Below are positions 30,439 through 39,203 of a DNA stretch of 64,000 nucleotides, piece after piece. Made by a program: the position numbers and the translations under genes. The notes below the pieces were generated by a model. It made no database searches, was not told the origin of the DNA, and saw only the letters and a program-made list of their open reading frames with translations. Location of the stretch: assembly GCA_020853025.1 (NCBI GenBank), contig JADYZP010000009.1:175791-239790 (forward strand). Reading direction: 5' to 3'. The stretch's first letter is position 1. Each line of letters opens with the position of its first letter. The stretch is from Burkholderiales bacterium (GTDB taxonomy: Bacteria; Pseudomonadota; Gammaproteobacteria; Burkholderiales; Casimicrobiaceae).

Positions 30439-31060
30439 GCGCGGCAACGGCGAATTGGGGTCGATGGTCCCCGGGCATTACGGCGCGCCGGGGACCGGTG
30501 TCGTGCTGTCGGTGGCGACGATCAGCGCCGCGTGGAACCTGCACGGCGACCCAGAACGCACACCCGTCGTCGCCGACGCCGCGCGGCTCTTCGGCATCGC
30601 ACTCCCGCGCGAAGCCAACACGACGTCGCGCAGCGATGCGCTGATCGCGTTCTGGCTCGGCCCACGGTCATGGCTGCTGGTCGAAACGACACCCGCGGCG
30701 GATGCCGCAGCGCTCGCCGATTTCGACGCGCGGCGCGACGCGCTCAATGCCGTTGGCGGGGCGCTGTTCGACGTTTTGGCGAGCCGCATCGCGTACGTGC
30801 TGCGCGGTGCACGTGCCACGGCCGTACTCGAGCACGGCTGCCCGCTCGATCTGCATGCACGCGCATTCGCTCCTGGAACCTGCGCACAAAGCGTTTTCGG
30901 CCACGTGAGCGCGCTCTACTATCGGCACGACGATGCGCTGGCGTTCACCGTGATGGTTGCACGCAGCCTGGCTGCCGGCGTCTGGCACGCGCTCTGCGCC
31001 GCGGCGGCCGAAGACGGCTACGAGGTGGCGCCGCCGTCGGCTGCCTGGACCGGACGCTGA
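30431..31060 (+). CDS. soxG: Sarcosine oxidase gamma subunit
   Basis: 209 residues of the SoxG family, with FWLGPRSWLLVE, LRGARATAVLEHGCPLDLH, and SALYYRHDDALAFTVMVARSLA. It is normally the last gene of soxBDAG and part of the heterotetramer that demethylates sarcosine to glycine, formaldehyde and H2O2. The GTG start at 30431 overlaps the end of the fused soxB/soxA frame, the natural coupling. With its partner subunits missing here, its present role is doubtful. A later ATG at 30464 is possible. Confidence 0.85.
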   Translation: MSERGNGELGSMVPGHYGAPGTGVVLSVATISAAWNLHGDPERTPVVADAARLFGIALPREANTTSRSDALIAFWLGPRSWLLVETTPAADAAALADFDARRDALNAVGGALFDVLASRIAYVLRGARATAVLEHGCPLDLHARAFAPGTCAQSVFGHVSALYYRHDDALAFTVMVARSLAAGVWHALCAAAAEDGYEVAPPSAAWTGR

Positions 31061-31062
31061 AC

Positions 31063-31569
31063 ATGCAAACTCGAATCACGCAGTTGCTCGAACGACACGG
31101 CGTGACCTACCGGCTGCTGCCGCACAGCGAGCCCGTGTTCACCGTCGAAGCCGCCGCCGCGCAGCGCGGCGTCGTCGCCGGCGAAATGGTGAAGTCGATC
31201 CTGCTGCGCGAGAAATCCGGCGCCAGCCGATTCGTCATGGCTTGTGTGCTTGGGCACCACGCACTCGACGCGAAGGCGGTGCGCAGCTACCTGGGCGACG
31301 ATGGATGGCGGCGGCTGACTTTTGCGTCGGCCGCCGAGATCACCACGGTGACCGGATGCGTCCAGGGTGCGGTAGCGCCGCTGTGCTTGCCTGATAGTGT
31401 GCCGGTCGTCTTCGACTCCGCCATTGCCGGCTGCCGCATGGTCAACATCAGCAGCGGCGACCCGCTGGCCGGAATCGAACTGTATCCGCAGGACCTGATC
31501 CGCCTGGCCGGTGCACGGCTGGCGGCGATCGCCGCGAAGGACTTGCCGCCTGTCGGAATCGGTACCTGA
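31063..31569 (+). CDS. YbaK/ProX-type aminoacyl-tRNA deacylase-like protein
   Basis: 168 residues of the YbaK/EbsC/ProRS-INS superfamily: an N-terminal helix MQTRITQLLERHGVTYRL, the conserved VKSILLRE with Lys equivalent to the catalytic Lys of YbaK, and the later glycine-rich ISSGDPLAGIEL. Family members clear mischarged Cys/Ala-tRNAs in trans. It lies two bases after soxG, so it is probably co-transcribed. Confidence 0.8.
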   Translation: MQTRITQLLERHGVTYRLLPHSEPVFTVEAAAAQRGVVAGEMVKSILLREKSGASRFVMACVLGHHALDAKAVRSYLGDDGWRRLTFASAAEITTVTGCVQGAVAPLCLPDSVPVVFDSAIAGCRMVNISSGDPLAGIELYPQDLIRLAGARLAAIAAKDLPPVGIGT

Positions 31570-31579
31570 TTGAAGTGAA

Positions 31580-33418
31580 ATGAACGACGACATCGCGCTC
31601 ACCATCGCCGGCATCGGCGTCGTCGCCATCGCCTGCCAGTGGCTGGGTTGGCGGCTCAAGCTGCCGTCGATCGTGTTCCTGCTGATCGCCGGCCTGATCG
31701 CCGGGCCGGTCACCGGCCTCGTCGACCCCGACGAACTTTTCGGCGACCTGCTCTTTCCGCTGGTGTCGCTGTGCGTCGCGGTCATCCTCTTCGAAGGCAG
31801 CCTGACGCTGCGCTTTGCCGAGATTCGCGGCGTCGAGCGCGTGGTGCTGCGGTTGATCACCGTCGGTACGGCGATCAGCTGGCTGTCGACGACGCTGCTG
31901 ACGCGGTGGCTGATCGACGCGTCGTGGGAAGTCGCCACGCTGTTCGGCGCAGTCATGGTCGTGACCGGTCCGACGGTAATCGTGCCGATGCTGCGCACGG
32001 TCCGACCGACCGCGGCGGTCAGCAACGTGCTGCGCTGGGAAGGCATCCTGATCGATCCGATCGGCGCCGCACTGGCGATCCTGACCTACCAGTTCATCAT
32101 CGCCTACGGCCTCCAGGGTGCGCTGCTACAGACGCTGCTGACGCTGGGCAAGATGGTGCTCGCCGGTGTCGCGATCGGCGCGCTGGCCGGTTACGCGGTC
32201 GGTCTCGCGCTGCGCCGCGGCTGGCTGCCGGGGTTTTTGCACAATTTCACGGTACTCGGGCTTGTGTTCGGTGTTTTCGCGATCTCCAACGCGGTCGAAC
32301 ACGAGACGGGATTGCTGGCGGTCACCGTGATGGGCCTCTGGCTCGCCAACATGCCTGGTGTGCACACCGACGATATCCTCGACTTCAAGGAAAGCCTGTC
32401 GATCTTCCTGATCTCGGGATTGTTCATCGTGCTCGCGGCACGACTCGACTTCTCGCTGTTCCGGAGCCTGGGCTGGTCGGCGTTGTGGATCTTCGTCGCG
32501 ATGCAGTTCGTCACCCGGCCGCTGAAGGTGGCGGTCGCCACCATCGGCAGCAAGCTCAACTGGCGCGAACGCGTGCTGCTGGGCTGGATCGGGCCACGCG
32601 GTATCGTTGCCGCCGCCATCAGCGCGGTCTTCGGTCTGCAACTGACCCAGGCCGGTCACCCGCAGGCGGGTTACCTGGTACCGCTGAGCTTCATGGTGAT
32701 CATCGGCACCGTGCTGCTGCAGGGCGCGACCGCCGGCTGGCTGGCGAAATTCCTCGGCGTCTCCGAGCCCGAGCCCAAGGGTTTCGTGATCGTCGGCGCC
32801 AACAAGCTGGCACGCGCAATCGCACTGGCTCTGCGCAAGGTCGGCTACCGGAGCTTGCTCACCGACACGTCGTGGGACAACCTGTCCGCCGCGCGCCACG
32901 AGGGATTCGCCACCTACTACGGCAATCCGGTCTCCGAACATGCCGACCGTCATCTCGAGCTGATCGGCTACGGCGGACTGCTTGGACTGTCGGCGCGGGC
33001 CGAGCTGAACAGCTTGTCGGTGGTTCGCTACCGCCGTGAATTCGGCGACGAAAATGTCCATGCGCTGCATTCGACGCTGGACGAACAGCCGGAGAACCTG
33101 CGCATCGCGGTGTCGCCGGCCGGACGCGCTCTGTTCGGCGAGGATGCAAGCTACAGTCGCTTGAGCCGGATGTTGTCCGAAGGCGGCGCCGTCACGGTGA
33201 CCGAGTTCGGCGAAGGTGAAACGCTGGAGACCACCATGCAGAAACATCCGCAGGCGATCCCTCTGTTCGCCGTCGACCCCAAGGGGCGCCTGTCGGTGTT
33301 CACCGAAGCGCGCAAGCCCTCCACGCTGGCCAAGGGCTGGACGCTGGTCGCGATTGCACCGAACTCCGAAGCGGCAACCGATGCCGATGCCGACTCCGGG
33401 GCCGGCGGTGCCGGCTAG
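31580..33418 (+). CDS. CPA1-type cation/proton antiporter with C-terminal RCK-like domain
   Basis: 612 residues. Residues about 1-400 give 12 or so hydrophobic segments of an NhaP/CPA1 antiporter, including GAVMVVTGPTVIVPML (helix-5 TGP motif), EGILIDPIGA (the ND/D-type transport acidic residues), and GWIGPRGIVAAAISAVF. A cytosolic Rossmann TrkA-N/RCK-like domain (FVIVGANKLARAIALALRKVGY) and a short regulatory tail follow. Na+/H+ or K+/H+ exchange at the inner membrane is expected. Its TAG stop lies in a CTAG shared with the opposite-strand gene. Confidence 0.9.
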   Translation: MNDDIALTIAGIGVVAIACQWLGWRLKLPSIVFLLIAGLIAGPVTGLVDPDELFGDLLFPLVSLCVAVILFEGSLTLRFAEIRGVERVVLRLITVGTAISWLSTTLLTRWLIDASWEVATLFGAVMVVTGPTVIVPMLRTVRPTAAVSNVLRWEGILIDPIGAALAILTYQFIIAYGLQGALLQTLLTLGKMVLAGVAIGALAGYAVGLALRRGWLPGFLHNFTVLGLVFGVFAISNAVEHETGLLAVTVMGLWLANMPGVHTDDILDFKESLSIFLISGLFIVLAARLDFSLFRSLGWSALWIFVAMQFVTRPLKVAVATIGSKLNWRERVLLGWIGPRGIVAAAISAVFGLQLTQAGHPQAGYLVPLSFMVIIGTVLLQGATAGWLAKFLGVSEPEPKGFVIVGANKLARAIALALRKVGYRSLLTDTSWDNLSAARHEGFATYYGNPVSEHADRHLELIGYGGLLGLSARAELNSLSVVRYRREFGDENVHALHSTLDEQPENLRIAVSPAGRALFGEDASYSRLSRMLSEGGAVTVTEFGEGETLETTMQKHPQAIPLFAVDPKGRLSVFTEARKPSTLAKGWTLVAIAPNSEAATDADADSGAGGAG

Positions 33419-34452
33419 CGCGTTTCGCCTTTGCGCACGCTGAATTCGCGGCGGCTGATTCCGCGCAACAACCGGCCCAGGATATCCGAGCCGGTGATGA
33501 CTCGCCGCTGTTCGCCCCAGAGCAGGATGATGTCCTCTTCGACGACGTCGTCGCCGGGTGCGGATGAGCGAACCTTGAGGCTGCCGATGACCTCGCCGAA
33601 GCGCGTCGCCGGATTGCGCACGACGATGGGCCGATGCCAGCAGATGTCCGGGCGAAACGTCGTGTCGCGAAACAGCACACCGCGCAGGAATCGATGCGCG
33701 TCCATCACCAGCGCCGGTTCACCCGCGGCGTCGGTGAAGATCACCCACTTCTTTCCAGACGCGTTGATCCGCTCGAGAAACGGATCGCTGGCCGTGCGCT
33801 CGAATTCCGGCAGCAGCGGGCGACCGGCCTTCACCGGTAACGCGATGATGCTGGCCGGATCCACGACTTCGCCTTCGTCGGCAAGGCGCACGTCGTCGAA
33901 ATCGAGAAAATTGATGGCACCCGCGCCTTCGATATTGCCGACGTCTGAACCGGCATTCTCGACATGCTGGCGAATCAGTTCGCGAAAATCGCGCTCGCGG
34001 AAGTAGGCGATGGACTCCGGCCCGAGCAAGCGGTCGAGCAGCCACGCCGACGGCCGGGCCACCGGATAGAACAGCACCTGATAGAAGCGCAACAACGGCG
34101 TCAGGCGCGCGGCGATGCGCAGCGCGTGGCGCGAAAAATAGGCCTGCGGAAAGATCTCGCCGGCGAAGGTGATGACCACGGTGGAAAAGAAGAAGGCCGC
34201 AACACCGGTCATCACCGAATCGGCGAGCAGCGTCAGCAGCACGTTCGCGCAGACGTTGCCCCAGAGGATCGTCGCCAGCAGGAAGTTGGGATCGCGCCGC
34301 AGCGTGAGCACCCGCGCGGCCGCGGCGTCGCCTCCGGCGGCGGCCACTTCAAGCCGCAGTCGGCCGACGCTGAACACCGCGAGATTCAGCCCCGAGAATA
34401 CGGCCGACTGGCTAAGACAAAGCGCCACACCCACCCAGGTCAGCGCGTTCAT
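33415..34452 (-). CDS. CNNM/DUF21-type membrane protein with degenerate CBS region
   Basis: 345 residues. Residues about 1-150 form a DUF21/CNNM transmembrane domain (SAVFSGLNLAVFSVGRLRLE, LLATILWGNVCANVLLTLL, ITFAGEIFPQAYFSRHALRIA). The cytosolic half that follows lacks a clear CBS pair and ends in a region with GEVIGSLKV and ILLWGEQRRVITGSDILGRLL. These proteins are linked to Mg2+/Co2+ transport. The ATG at 34452 (MNALTWVG) places the first helix correctly. It is convergent with the antiporter, sharing a CTAG. Confidence 0.8.
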   Translation of the reverse strand: MNALTWVGVALCLSQSAVFSGLNLAVFSVGRLRLEVAAAGGDAAAARVLTLRRDPNFLLATILWGNVCANVLLTLLADSVMTGVAAFFFSTVVITFAGEIFPQAYFSRHALRIAARLTPLLRFYQVLFYPVARPSAWLLDRLLGPESIAYFRERDFRELIRQHVENAGSDVGNIEGAGAINFLDFDDVRLADEGEVVDPASIIALPVKAGRPLLPEFERTASDPFLERINASGKKWVIFTDAAGEPALVMDAHRFLRGVLFRDTTFRPDICWHRPIVVRNPATRFGEVIGSLKVRSSAPGDDVVEEDIILLWGEQRRVITGSDILGRLLRGISRREFSVRKGETR

Positions 34453-34607
34453 GTGCGTGGCTCCTGCGGGACCGTAGACTGGGGTCCGCGCTCGGTCGTG
34501 ATGATGCAGTGTACTTTGCCTTTCCGACAACTTAAGATGATCCGTCGGTGCCGGAAAATGGCGCAAGGCGGCGACCGAGCGTGCGTTCCGATGCGAAGGG
34601 GGTCGAT

Positions 34608-35036
34608 ATGAAACGTGTGAGCAATCTGCTGGCGTGGGGAGCGTTGGCCGTGGCCGTGGCGCTGATCGTGCTGAACTGGTCGACGCTGATGACACCCGCG
34701 CCGCTGAACCTCGTGGTCGCGGAGGTCCAGGCGCCGCTGGGTGTCGTGATGCTGGGAATTACGGGGGTGCTGGTCGCGCTGTTCTTCATCGCCTACCTGC
34801 AGAACCTGATCGGCTCGCTACTCGAAACGCGGCGGCTCCTGAAGGAAGTCCAGCGCATGCAGGACCTGGCCGACAAGGCGGAAGCCTCGCGCGTCGAGAA
34901 CCTGCACCAGCTCGTCGCCACCGAGTTTCGCCTGTTGCACGAACGGCTGGACACCACTGGCGCAACAGCACCCCTGGCCACGCCCGAACGCAAACACGAG
35001 GAAGCACCGGTAGGCATCCTGCCGCCGCCGATGTAA
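34608..35036 (+). CDS. LapA-domain membrane protein
   Basis: 142 residues. Two transmembrane helices (LLAWGALAVAVALIVLNW and LGVVMLGITGVLVALFFIAYL) are followed by a cytosolic coiled coil (ETRRLLKEVQRMQDLADKAEASRVENLHQ) and a Pro-rich tail. This matches the LapA/YciS layout of envelope-assembly proteins. The ATG at 34608 follows GAAGGGGG. Single gene. Confidence 0.75.
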   Translation: MKRVSNLLAWGALAVAVALIVLNWSTLMTPAPLNLVVAEVQAPLGVVMLGITGVLVALFFIAYLQNLIGSLLETRRLLKEVQRMQDLADKAEASRVENLHQLVATEFRLLHERLDTTGATAPLATPERKHEEAPVGILPPPM

Positions 35037-35206
35037 CGCCCGTCGCGGGCCCGCAATCGCGGCGCTTGCCGGCGCCGAGGTGGCCCCGGGCGGCACGGCA
35101 TCGGTTACACTCAAAGGTTGCGTGCTGCCCGCGAATCCAGGTTCGCGACGGGCACGGCGGCCAGCTCCGGCCCGTCGAAACGCTTACCAGGCACAAAGGA
35201 ACGCTC

Positions 35207-36196
35207 ATGCCGTCGTTGGATCACTGGCAACGTGTCGAAGCGGCACTCAACGGCACCGCCGTCGACCATCCGCCGATTGCACTCTGGCGCCACTTTCCCG
35301 AGGACGACCAGCATGTCGATAGCCTGGTCCGGCATACGCTCGCCTGGCAGGAGCGCTGGCAGTTCGACCTGGTCAAGTTCATGCCGTCCGGCACCTACGG
35401 CATCGAGGACTGGGGTGCGGTGACCCAATTCACGGGACAGGCCAACGGCGCGCGCGCGGTCGTCAAGCCCGCAGTCCTGCGCACCGACGACTGGAGCGCC
35501 GTGGGCGACTTGGACGCCCGTTCCGGCGTCTACGGCATGCAGAACCAGGCACTGCGGGCAACGGCGGCGGCGCTGAAGGGCAAGGTTCCGCTGCTGCAGA
35601 CGGTGTTCAGCCCGCTGACGACGGCACGCAAGCTCTCCACCGACCGGTTGTACGCGGATCTGCGCCGTACGCCCGATGTAGTGGAACAGGCACTGCGGCG
35701 CATCACCGACGTCACCATACGCTTTGCTCTCGACGCAATCGATGCCGGCGCGCATGGCCTGTTCTTCGCGACGCAGCAGGCATCGTACCGGCTGTTGAGC
35801 GCCGCCGAATTCGAGCGCTTCGGCCGGGCCTACGATCTCGAAGTATTCGCGGCGATCGCCGGCAAGGCCAAATTCAACATGCTGCACGCCCACGGCGACG
35901 ACATCATGTTCGACCTGCTCGCGAGCTACCCGGTCGAGATGCTCAACTGGCACGATCGACTGACCGAACCCGACCTGCGTCAGGGTACAAAAAAATTTCC
36001 CGGCCTGCCGGTCGGCGGCGTCGACGAATACGGCGCGCTGCTGCGCGGCGACACCACGGCGATCGCCGGTGAGGTCCGCGACGCCATCGCGCAGACCGGC
36101 GGGCGCTTGATGATCGGACCCGGCTGCGTCGTGCCGATCGCCGTCACCGACCCAAGCATCGACGCGGCGGTACGCGCCGCCCGTACGACCCGGTAG
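35207..36196 (+). CDS. Uroporphyrinogen decarboxylase (URO-D) superfamily protein
   Basis: 329 residues with the URO-D barrel pattern (an ALWRHFPEDD start, TVFSPLTTARKL, HAHGDDIMFDLLASYPVEMLNWHDR, and a GGRLMIGPGC end). It lacks the hemE N-terminal substrate motif. Relatives act in methyl transfer or demethylation of small molecules. It heads a plus-strand group with a Bug receptor and a 3-hydroxyisobutyrate dehydrogenase-like gene, so a catabolic role is likely. AAAGGA lies before the ATG at 35207. Confidence 0.82.
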   Translation: MPSLDHWQRVEAALNGTAVDHPPIALWRHFPEDDQHVDSLVRHTLAWQERWQFDLVKFMPSGTYGIEDWGAVTQFTGQANGARAVVKPAVLRTDDWSAVGDLDARSGVYGMQNQALRATAAALKGKVPLLQTVFSPLTTARKLSTDRLYADLRRTPDVVEQALRRITDVTIRFALDAIDAGAHGLFFATQQASYRLLSAAEFERFGRAYDLEVFAAIAGKAKFNMLHAHGDDIMFDLLASYPVEMLNWHDRLTEPDLRQGTKKFPGLPVGGVDEYGALLRGDTTAIAGEVRDAIAQTGGRLMIGPGCVVPIAVTDPSIDAAVRAARTTR

Positions 36197-36260
36197 GTTT
36201 CTGCCGGCGGTGCGCAGCTGCGCGGCGCCACTTTTCGACAACCAAGCATCGAGGTTCATC

Positions 36261-37238
36261 ATGCGCAAATATCTGGTTCCACTGGCTGCCGCGACCATCT
36301 TGTCCGGCGTCGTCACTCCGGTGCTGGCGGAAGACTGGCCGGCCGGCAAGGTCGTGCAGATCGTCGTGCCCGCCCCGGGCGGTGGCGGCACCGGCGACAC
36401 CATCGCGCGCGTTCTCGCCGAGGACCTCGCGAAAAAACTGAAGACGTCGGTCGTGATCGACAACAAGCCCGGCGCCAACGGCAACATCGGCGCCGCGGCC
36501 GCGGCGTCCTCGCCGCCGGATGGCCACCGATTGCTGTTCTCGTGGGCGGGCACGCTGGCGGTCAATCCGAGCCTGCTGAAAAACATGCCCTTTGATCCGC
36601 AGAAGAGCTTCACGCCGATCATCCTCCTTGCCGACGTGCCGAACATCCTGGTCGTCAACAACGACGTCCCGGCGAAGACGCTCGACGAGTTCATCGCCTA
36701 CGCCAAGGCAAACCCGGGCAAGCTCAACTTCGGGTCGACCGGCAACGGCAGCTCGATGCATCTCGCCGGCGAGTTCTTCATGCGCGAGACCGGTACGAAG
36801 ATGGTGCACGTGCCGTACAACGCACCGGGCACCGCGACGACCAACCTGATGGCCAACGACATCCAGCTCATGTTCCAGCTCGTCCCCGGTATCATCGGCC
36901 AGATCAAGGGTGGCAAGGTACGGCCGATCGCGGTGATGGCGACCACCCGCTCGCCGGCGCTGCCGGACGTGCCGACGACCGCGGAACTCGGCCATCCGAA
37001 GCTTCTGTCGTCCACGTGGTTCGCACTGCTCGCGCCAAAGGGCACGCCGGCGCCGATCATCGCTCGCATCAATGCCGACATGAATGAAATCCTGCGCGAT
37101 CCGGCCGTGCGCAAGCGTCTGGCCGACATGGGTGCGTCGACGCTGGGCGGCACGCCGCAGCAGCTCGCCGATCACCTTGCCGCGGAAACCACCAAGTGGG
37201 CCGCCGTCGTCCGTGATGCGGGGATCAAGATTCAGTAG
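36261..37238 (+). CDS. Bug-family (TctC-type) periplasmic solute receptor
   Basis: 325 residues with a signal peptide (LVPLAAATILSGVVTPVLAED) and the Bug fold: a VVPAPGGGGTGDTIARVLAE ligand loop, VIDNKPGANGNIG, and LPDVPTTAELGHP. Bug receptors bind small carboxylates; many are orphans without TctAB, as this one appears to be. The start ATG follows a GAGG motif. It is located between a URO-D-like and a 3-HIBADH-like gene. Confidence 0.9.
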   Translation: MRKYLVPLAAATILSGVVTPVLAEDWPAGKVVQIVVPAPGGGGTGDTIARVLAEDLAKKLKTSVVIDNKPGANGNIGAAAAASSPPDGHRLLFSWAGTLAVNPSLLKNMPFDPQKSFTPIILLADVPNILVVNNDVPAKTLDEFIAYAKANPGKLNFGSTGNGSSMHLAGEFFMRETGTKMVHVPYNAPGTATTNLMANDIQLMFQLVPGIIGQIKGGKVRPIAVMATTRSPALPDVPTTAELGHPKLLSSTWFALLAPKGTPAPIIARINADMNEILRDPAVRKRLADMGASTLGGTPQQLADHLAAETTKWAAVVRDAGIKIQ

Positions 37239-37307
37239 TTCTGTGCCCGGCGGCGCCAGCACTGCCGCCGTCACCATCTGCCCGGCCGCGCTGCACGCAC
37301 GCTGACC

Positions 37308-38174
37308 ATGCTGCCGACCGTCGGCTGGATCGGACTCGGCAACATCGGCCTGCCGATGGCCAGACGCGTGGCGGCGGCCGGTTTTCCGCTCCACGTCTGG
37401 GCGCGGCGGCCGCAAGTCGCCGCGCCGCTGGTGGCCGAGGGCGCGTCGCTGGAGGAAGACCCGGAGTCGCTGGCGCGGCGCTGCGATATCGTCGCGACCA
37501 TCGTCGGCGGGCCCGACGACGTGCTCGAGCTGTACCGGCGCATGTTGCCGCTGGCGCGGCCGGCAACGATCTTCGTCGAGATGACGACCGCGTCGCCGGA
37601 CAGCGCGCAGGAGTGCGCAGCGCTGGCCGCACGCGTGGGTGCCGCCGTTCTGGACGCACCGGTGACCGGCGGCGTCGCCGGCGCCGGCCGCGGAACGCTG
37701 ACTTCGTTTGTCGGCGGCGACGCCGCCACGTTCGAACGTGCGCGAGCACTGCTCGCGGCATTCAGCCAGCGTATCGTGCATTGCGGTGCCGCGGGATCCG
37801 GCTACCGGATGAAACTCGTCAATCAGACCATCGTCGCCGGCGTCCTGCTCGGGCTGGCGGAGGCCGCGGCCCTCGCCCGAGTCAGCGGTTTCGAGGCGCC
37901 CGTGGTAGTCGACGCGCTCTCCGCCGGAACCGCATCGGGATTCCTGTTCGACGCCTACCTGCCGCGAATGGTCGAACCCGGCGGCCCGGTTACCTTCACG
38001 CTCGGCATGCTGCGCAAGGATCTGCGACTCGCCCGCGCCGAAGCCGCGAAGCGGTCGGGCACGACGCGGATGCTCGATTTCGCGATCGGCGAGGTCGATG
38101 CCGCCTGCGCGCGGTTTGGCGAGCAAGCGGGCGTGCAGTTCCTTGCCGTGGCGGAGCAGCGCGGACCGGCCTAG
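37308..38174 (+). CDS. 3-hydroxyisobutyrate dehydrogenase-like beta-hydroxyacid dehydrogenase
   Basis: 288 residues. The N-terminal Rossmann motif WIGLGNIGLPMARRV is followed by APVTGGVAGAGRGTL (substrate loop) and YRMKLVNQ with the catalytic Lys. It has the length and order of 3-HIBADH/tartronate semialdehyde reductases. The substrate is probably a short beta-hydroxyacid, but it cannot be assigned. It lies 69 bases after the Bug gene and is convergent with the 2-hydroxyacid dehydrogenase. Confidence 0.87.
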   Translation: MLPTVGWIGLGNIGLPMARRVAAAGFPLHVWARRPQVAAPLVAEGASLEEDPESLARRCDIVATIVGGPDDVLELYRRMLPLARPATIFVEMTTASPDSAQECAALAARVGAAVLDAPVTGGVAGAGRGTLTSFVGGDAATFERARALLAAFSQRIVHCGAAGSGYRMKLVNQTIVAGVLLGLAEAAALARVSGFEAPVVVDALSAGTASGFLFDAYLPRMVEPGGPVTFTLGMLRKDLRLARAEAAKRSGTTRMLDFAIGEVDAACARFGEQAGVQFLAVAEQRGPA

Positions 38175-38189
38175 CGTCGTGCCTTGTTG

Positions 38190-39203
38190 CTACTCGGTGA
38201 ACTGCACGCCGTGCCGCTGCGCCCGCAGGCGCGGATCACGCGATTTCACGTTCACCGGACGGCCGGCGAGGACCTCCAGGCAGCGCTCGAGTGCTTCATC
38301 CTCGAGCCGCTGCATCGCCTCGTGCGTGAAGAACGTGAGGTGCGGGAAAACGATCACGTTGTCCATCACATAGAGTGCGGCGAGAGGATGCCCCTCCTTC
38401 GCCAGCGGCTCGCGCGAAAAGACGTCGAGCGCCGCGCCTGCGATACGCCTGCTCCGCAAGGCCTCCAGAAGTGCCGCCTCGTCGACGAGCGCACCGCGCG
38501 AGACGTTGATCAGGAACGCGGTCGGCTTCATCTCCGCAAGCTCGCCGGCTCCGATCATGCCGCGCGTCTCGTCGTTCAAGACGCTGTGCAGGGAAACGAA
38601 ATCGCTCTGCGCAAGCAGCGAGTGCAACTCGGAGCAACGCTCGACCCCGGCAGTTGCGAAGCGCGACGCCTCGGCATGCGGATCGAACCCGAGAACGCGC
38701 ATGCGAAACCCCGCACCCGCCATGCGCGCCACGCTGCGGCCGATGCGCCCGAGACCGACGAGACCCAGCGACTTGCCGGAAAGATCCTGCCCCATCCACT
38801 TCGCTTCCGGCCAGATCCAGCCTTCGCCGTCCATCGCACGCTGGATCGGCTTCAGCCGTTTCGCCAGCGCGATCATCAACGCCATCGCCCCTTCGGCCAC
38901 CGTTTCCTCGGCGTACTCGGGGACGTTGACGACGGGAATCCGACGCGCGCTGGCCGCGTCGATGTCGATCGCATCGATACCGACGCCGTACTTGACGATG
39001 CCTTTCAGGCGCGGCGCCGATTCGATAACACGCGCCGTGATCGGCGTGTAGCACATCAGGAGGAGGTCGGCCTCGCGCAGCGCGTCGATGAGCTCATCCT
39101 CGGACACGCCGTCGGGCAGCAGCGTGAGCGTGTGTCCAGCGGCGCGCAGCGCGGCGTCGACGCGCGGCACTTCCAGCTCGCGGTCGGTGCGGACGATCAG
39201 CAC
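38190..39203 (-). CDS. D-isomer-specific 2-hydroxyacid dehydrogenase
   Basis: 337 residues. GLVGLGRIGRSVARMA is the NAD motif, and the catalytic triad appears as Arg in INVSRGALVDE, Glu in DVFSREPLA, and His in IVFPHLTFF. It resembles phosphoglycerate dehydrogenase-type enzymes without a regulatory tail. The start is a GTG at 39203 overlapping the end of the aminotransferase gene, which makes a coupled two-gene operon: an aminotransferase producing an oxo-acid or aldehyde and a dehydrogenase acting on it. Confidence 0.86.
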   Translation of the reverse strand: MLIVRTDRELEVPRVDAALRAAGHTLTLLPDGVSEDELIDALREADLLLMCYTPITARVIESAPRLKGIVKYGVGIDAIDIDAASARRIPVVNVPEYAEETVAEGAMALMIALAKRLKPIQRAMDGEGWIWPEAKWMGQDLSGKSLGLVGLGRIGRSVARMAGAGFRMRVLGFDPHAEASRFATAGVERCSELHSLLAQSDFVSLHSVLNDETRGMIGAGELAEMKPTAFLINVSRGALVDEAALLEALRSRRIAGAALDVFSREPLAKEGHPLAALYVMDNVIVFPHLTFFTHEAMQRLEDEALERCLEVLAGRPVNVKSRDPRLRAQRHGVQFTE

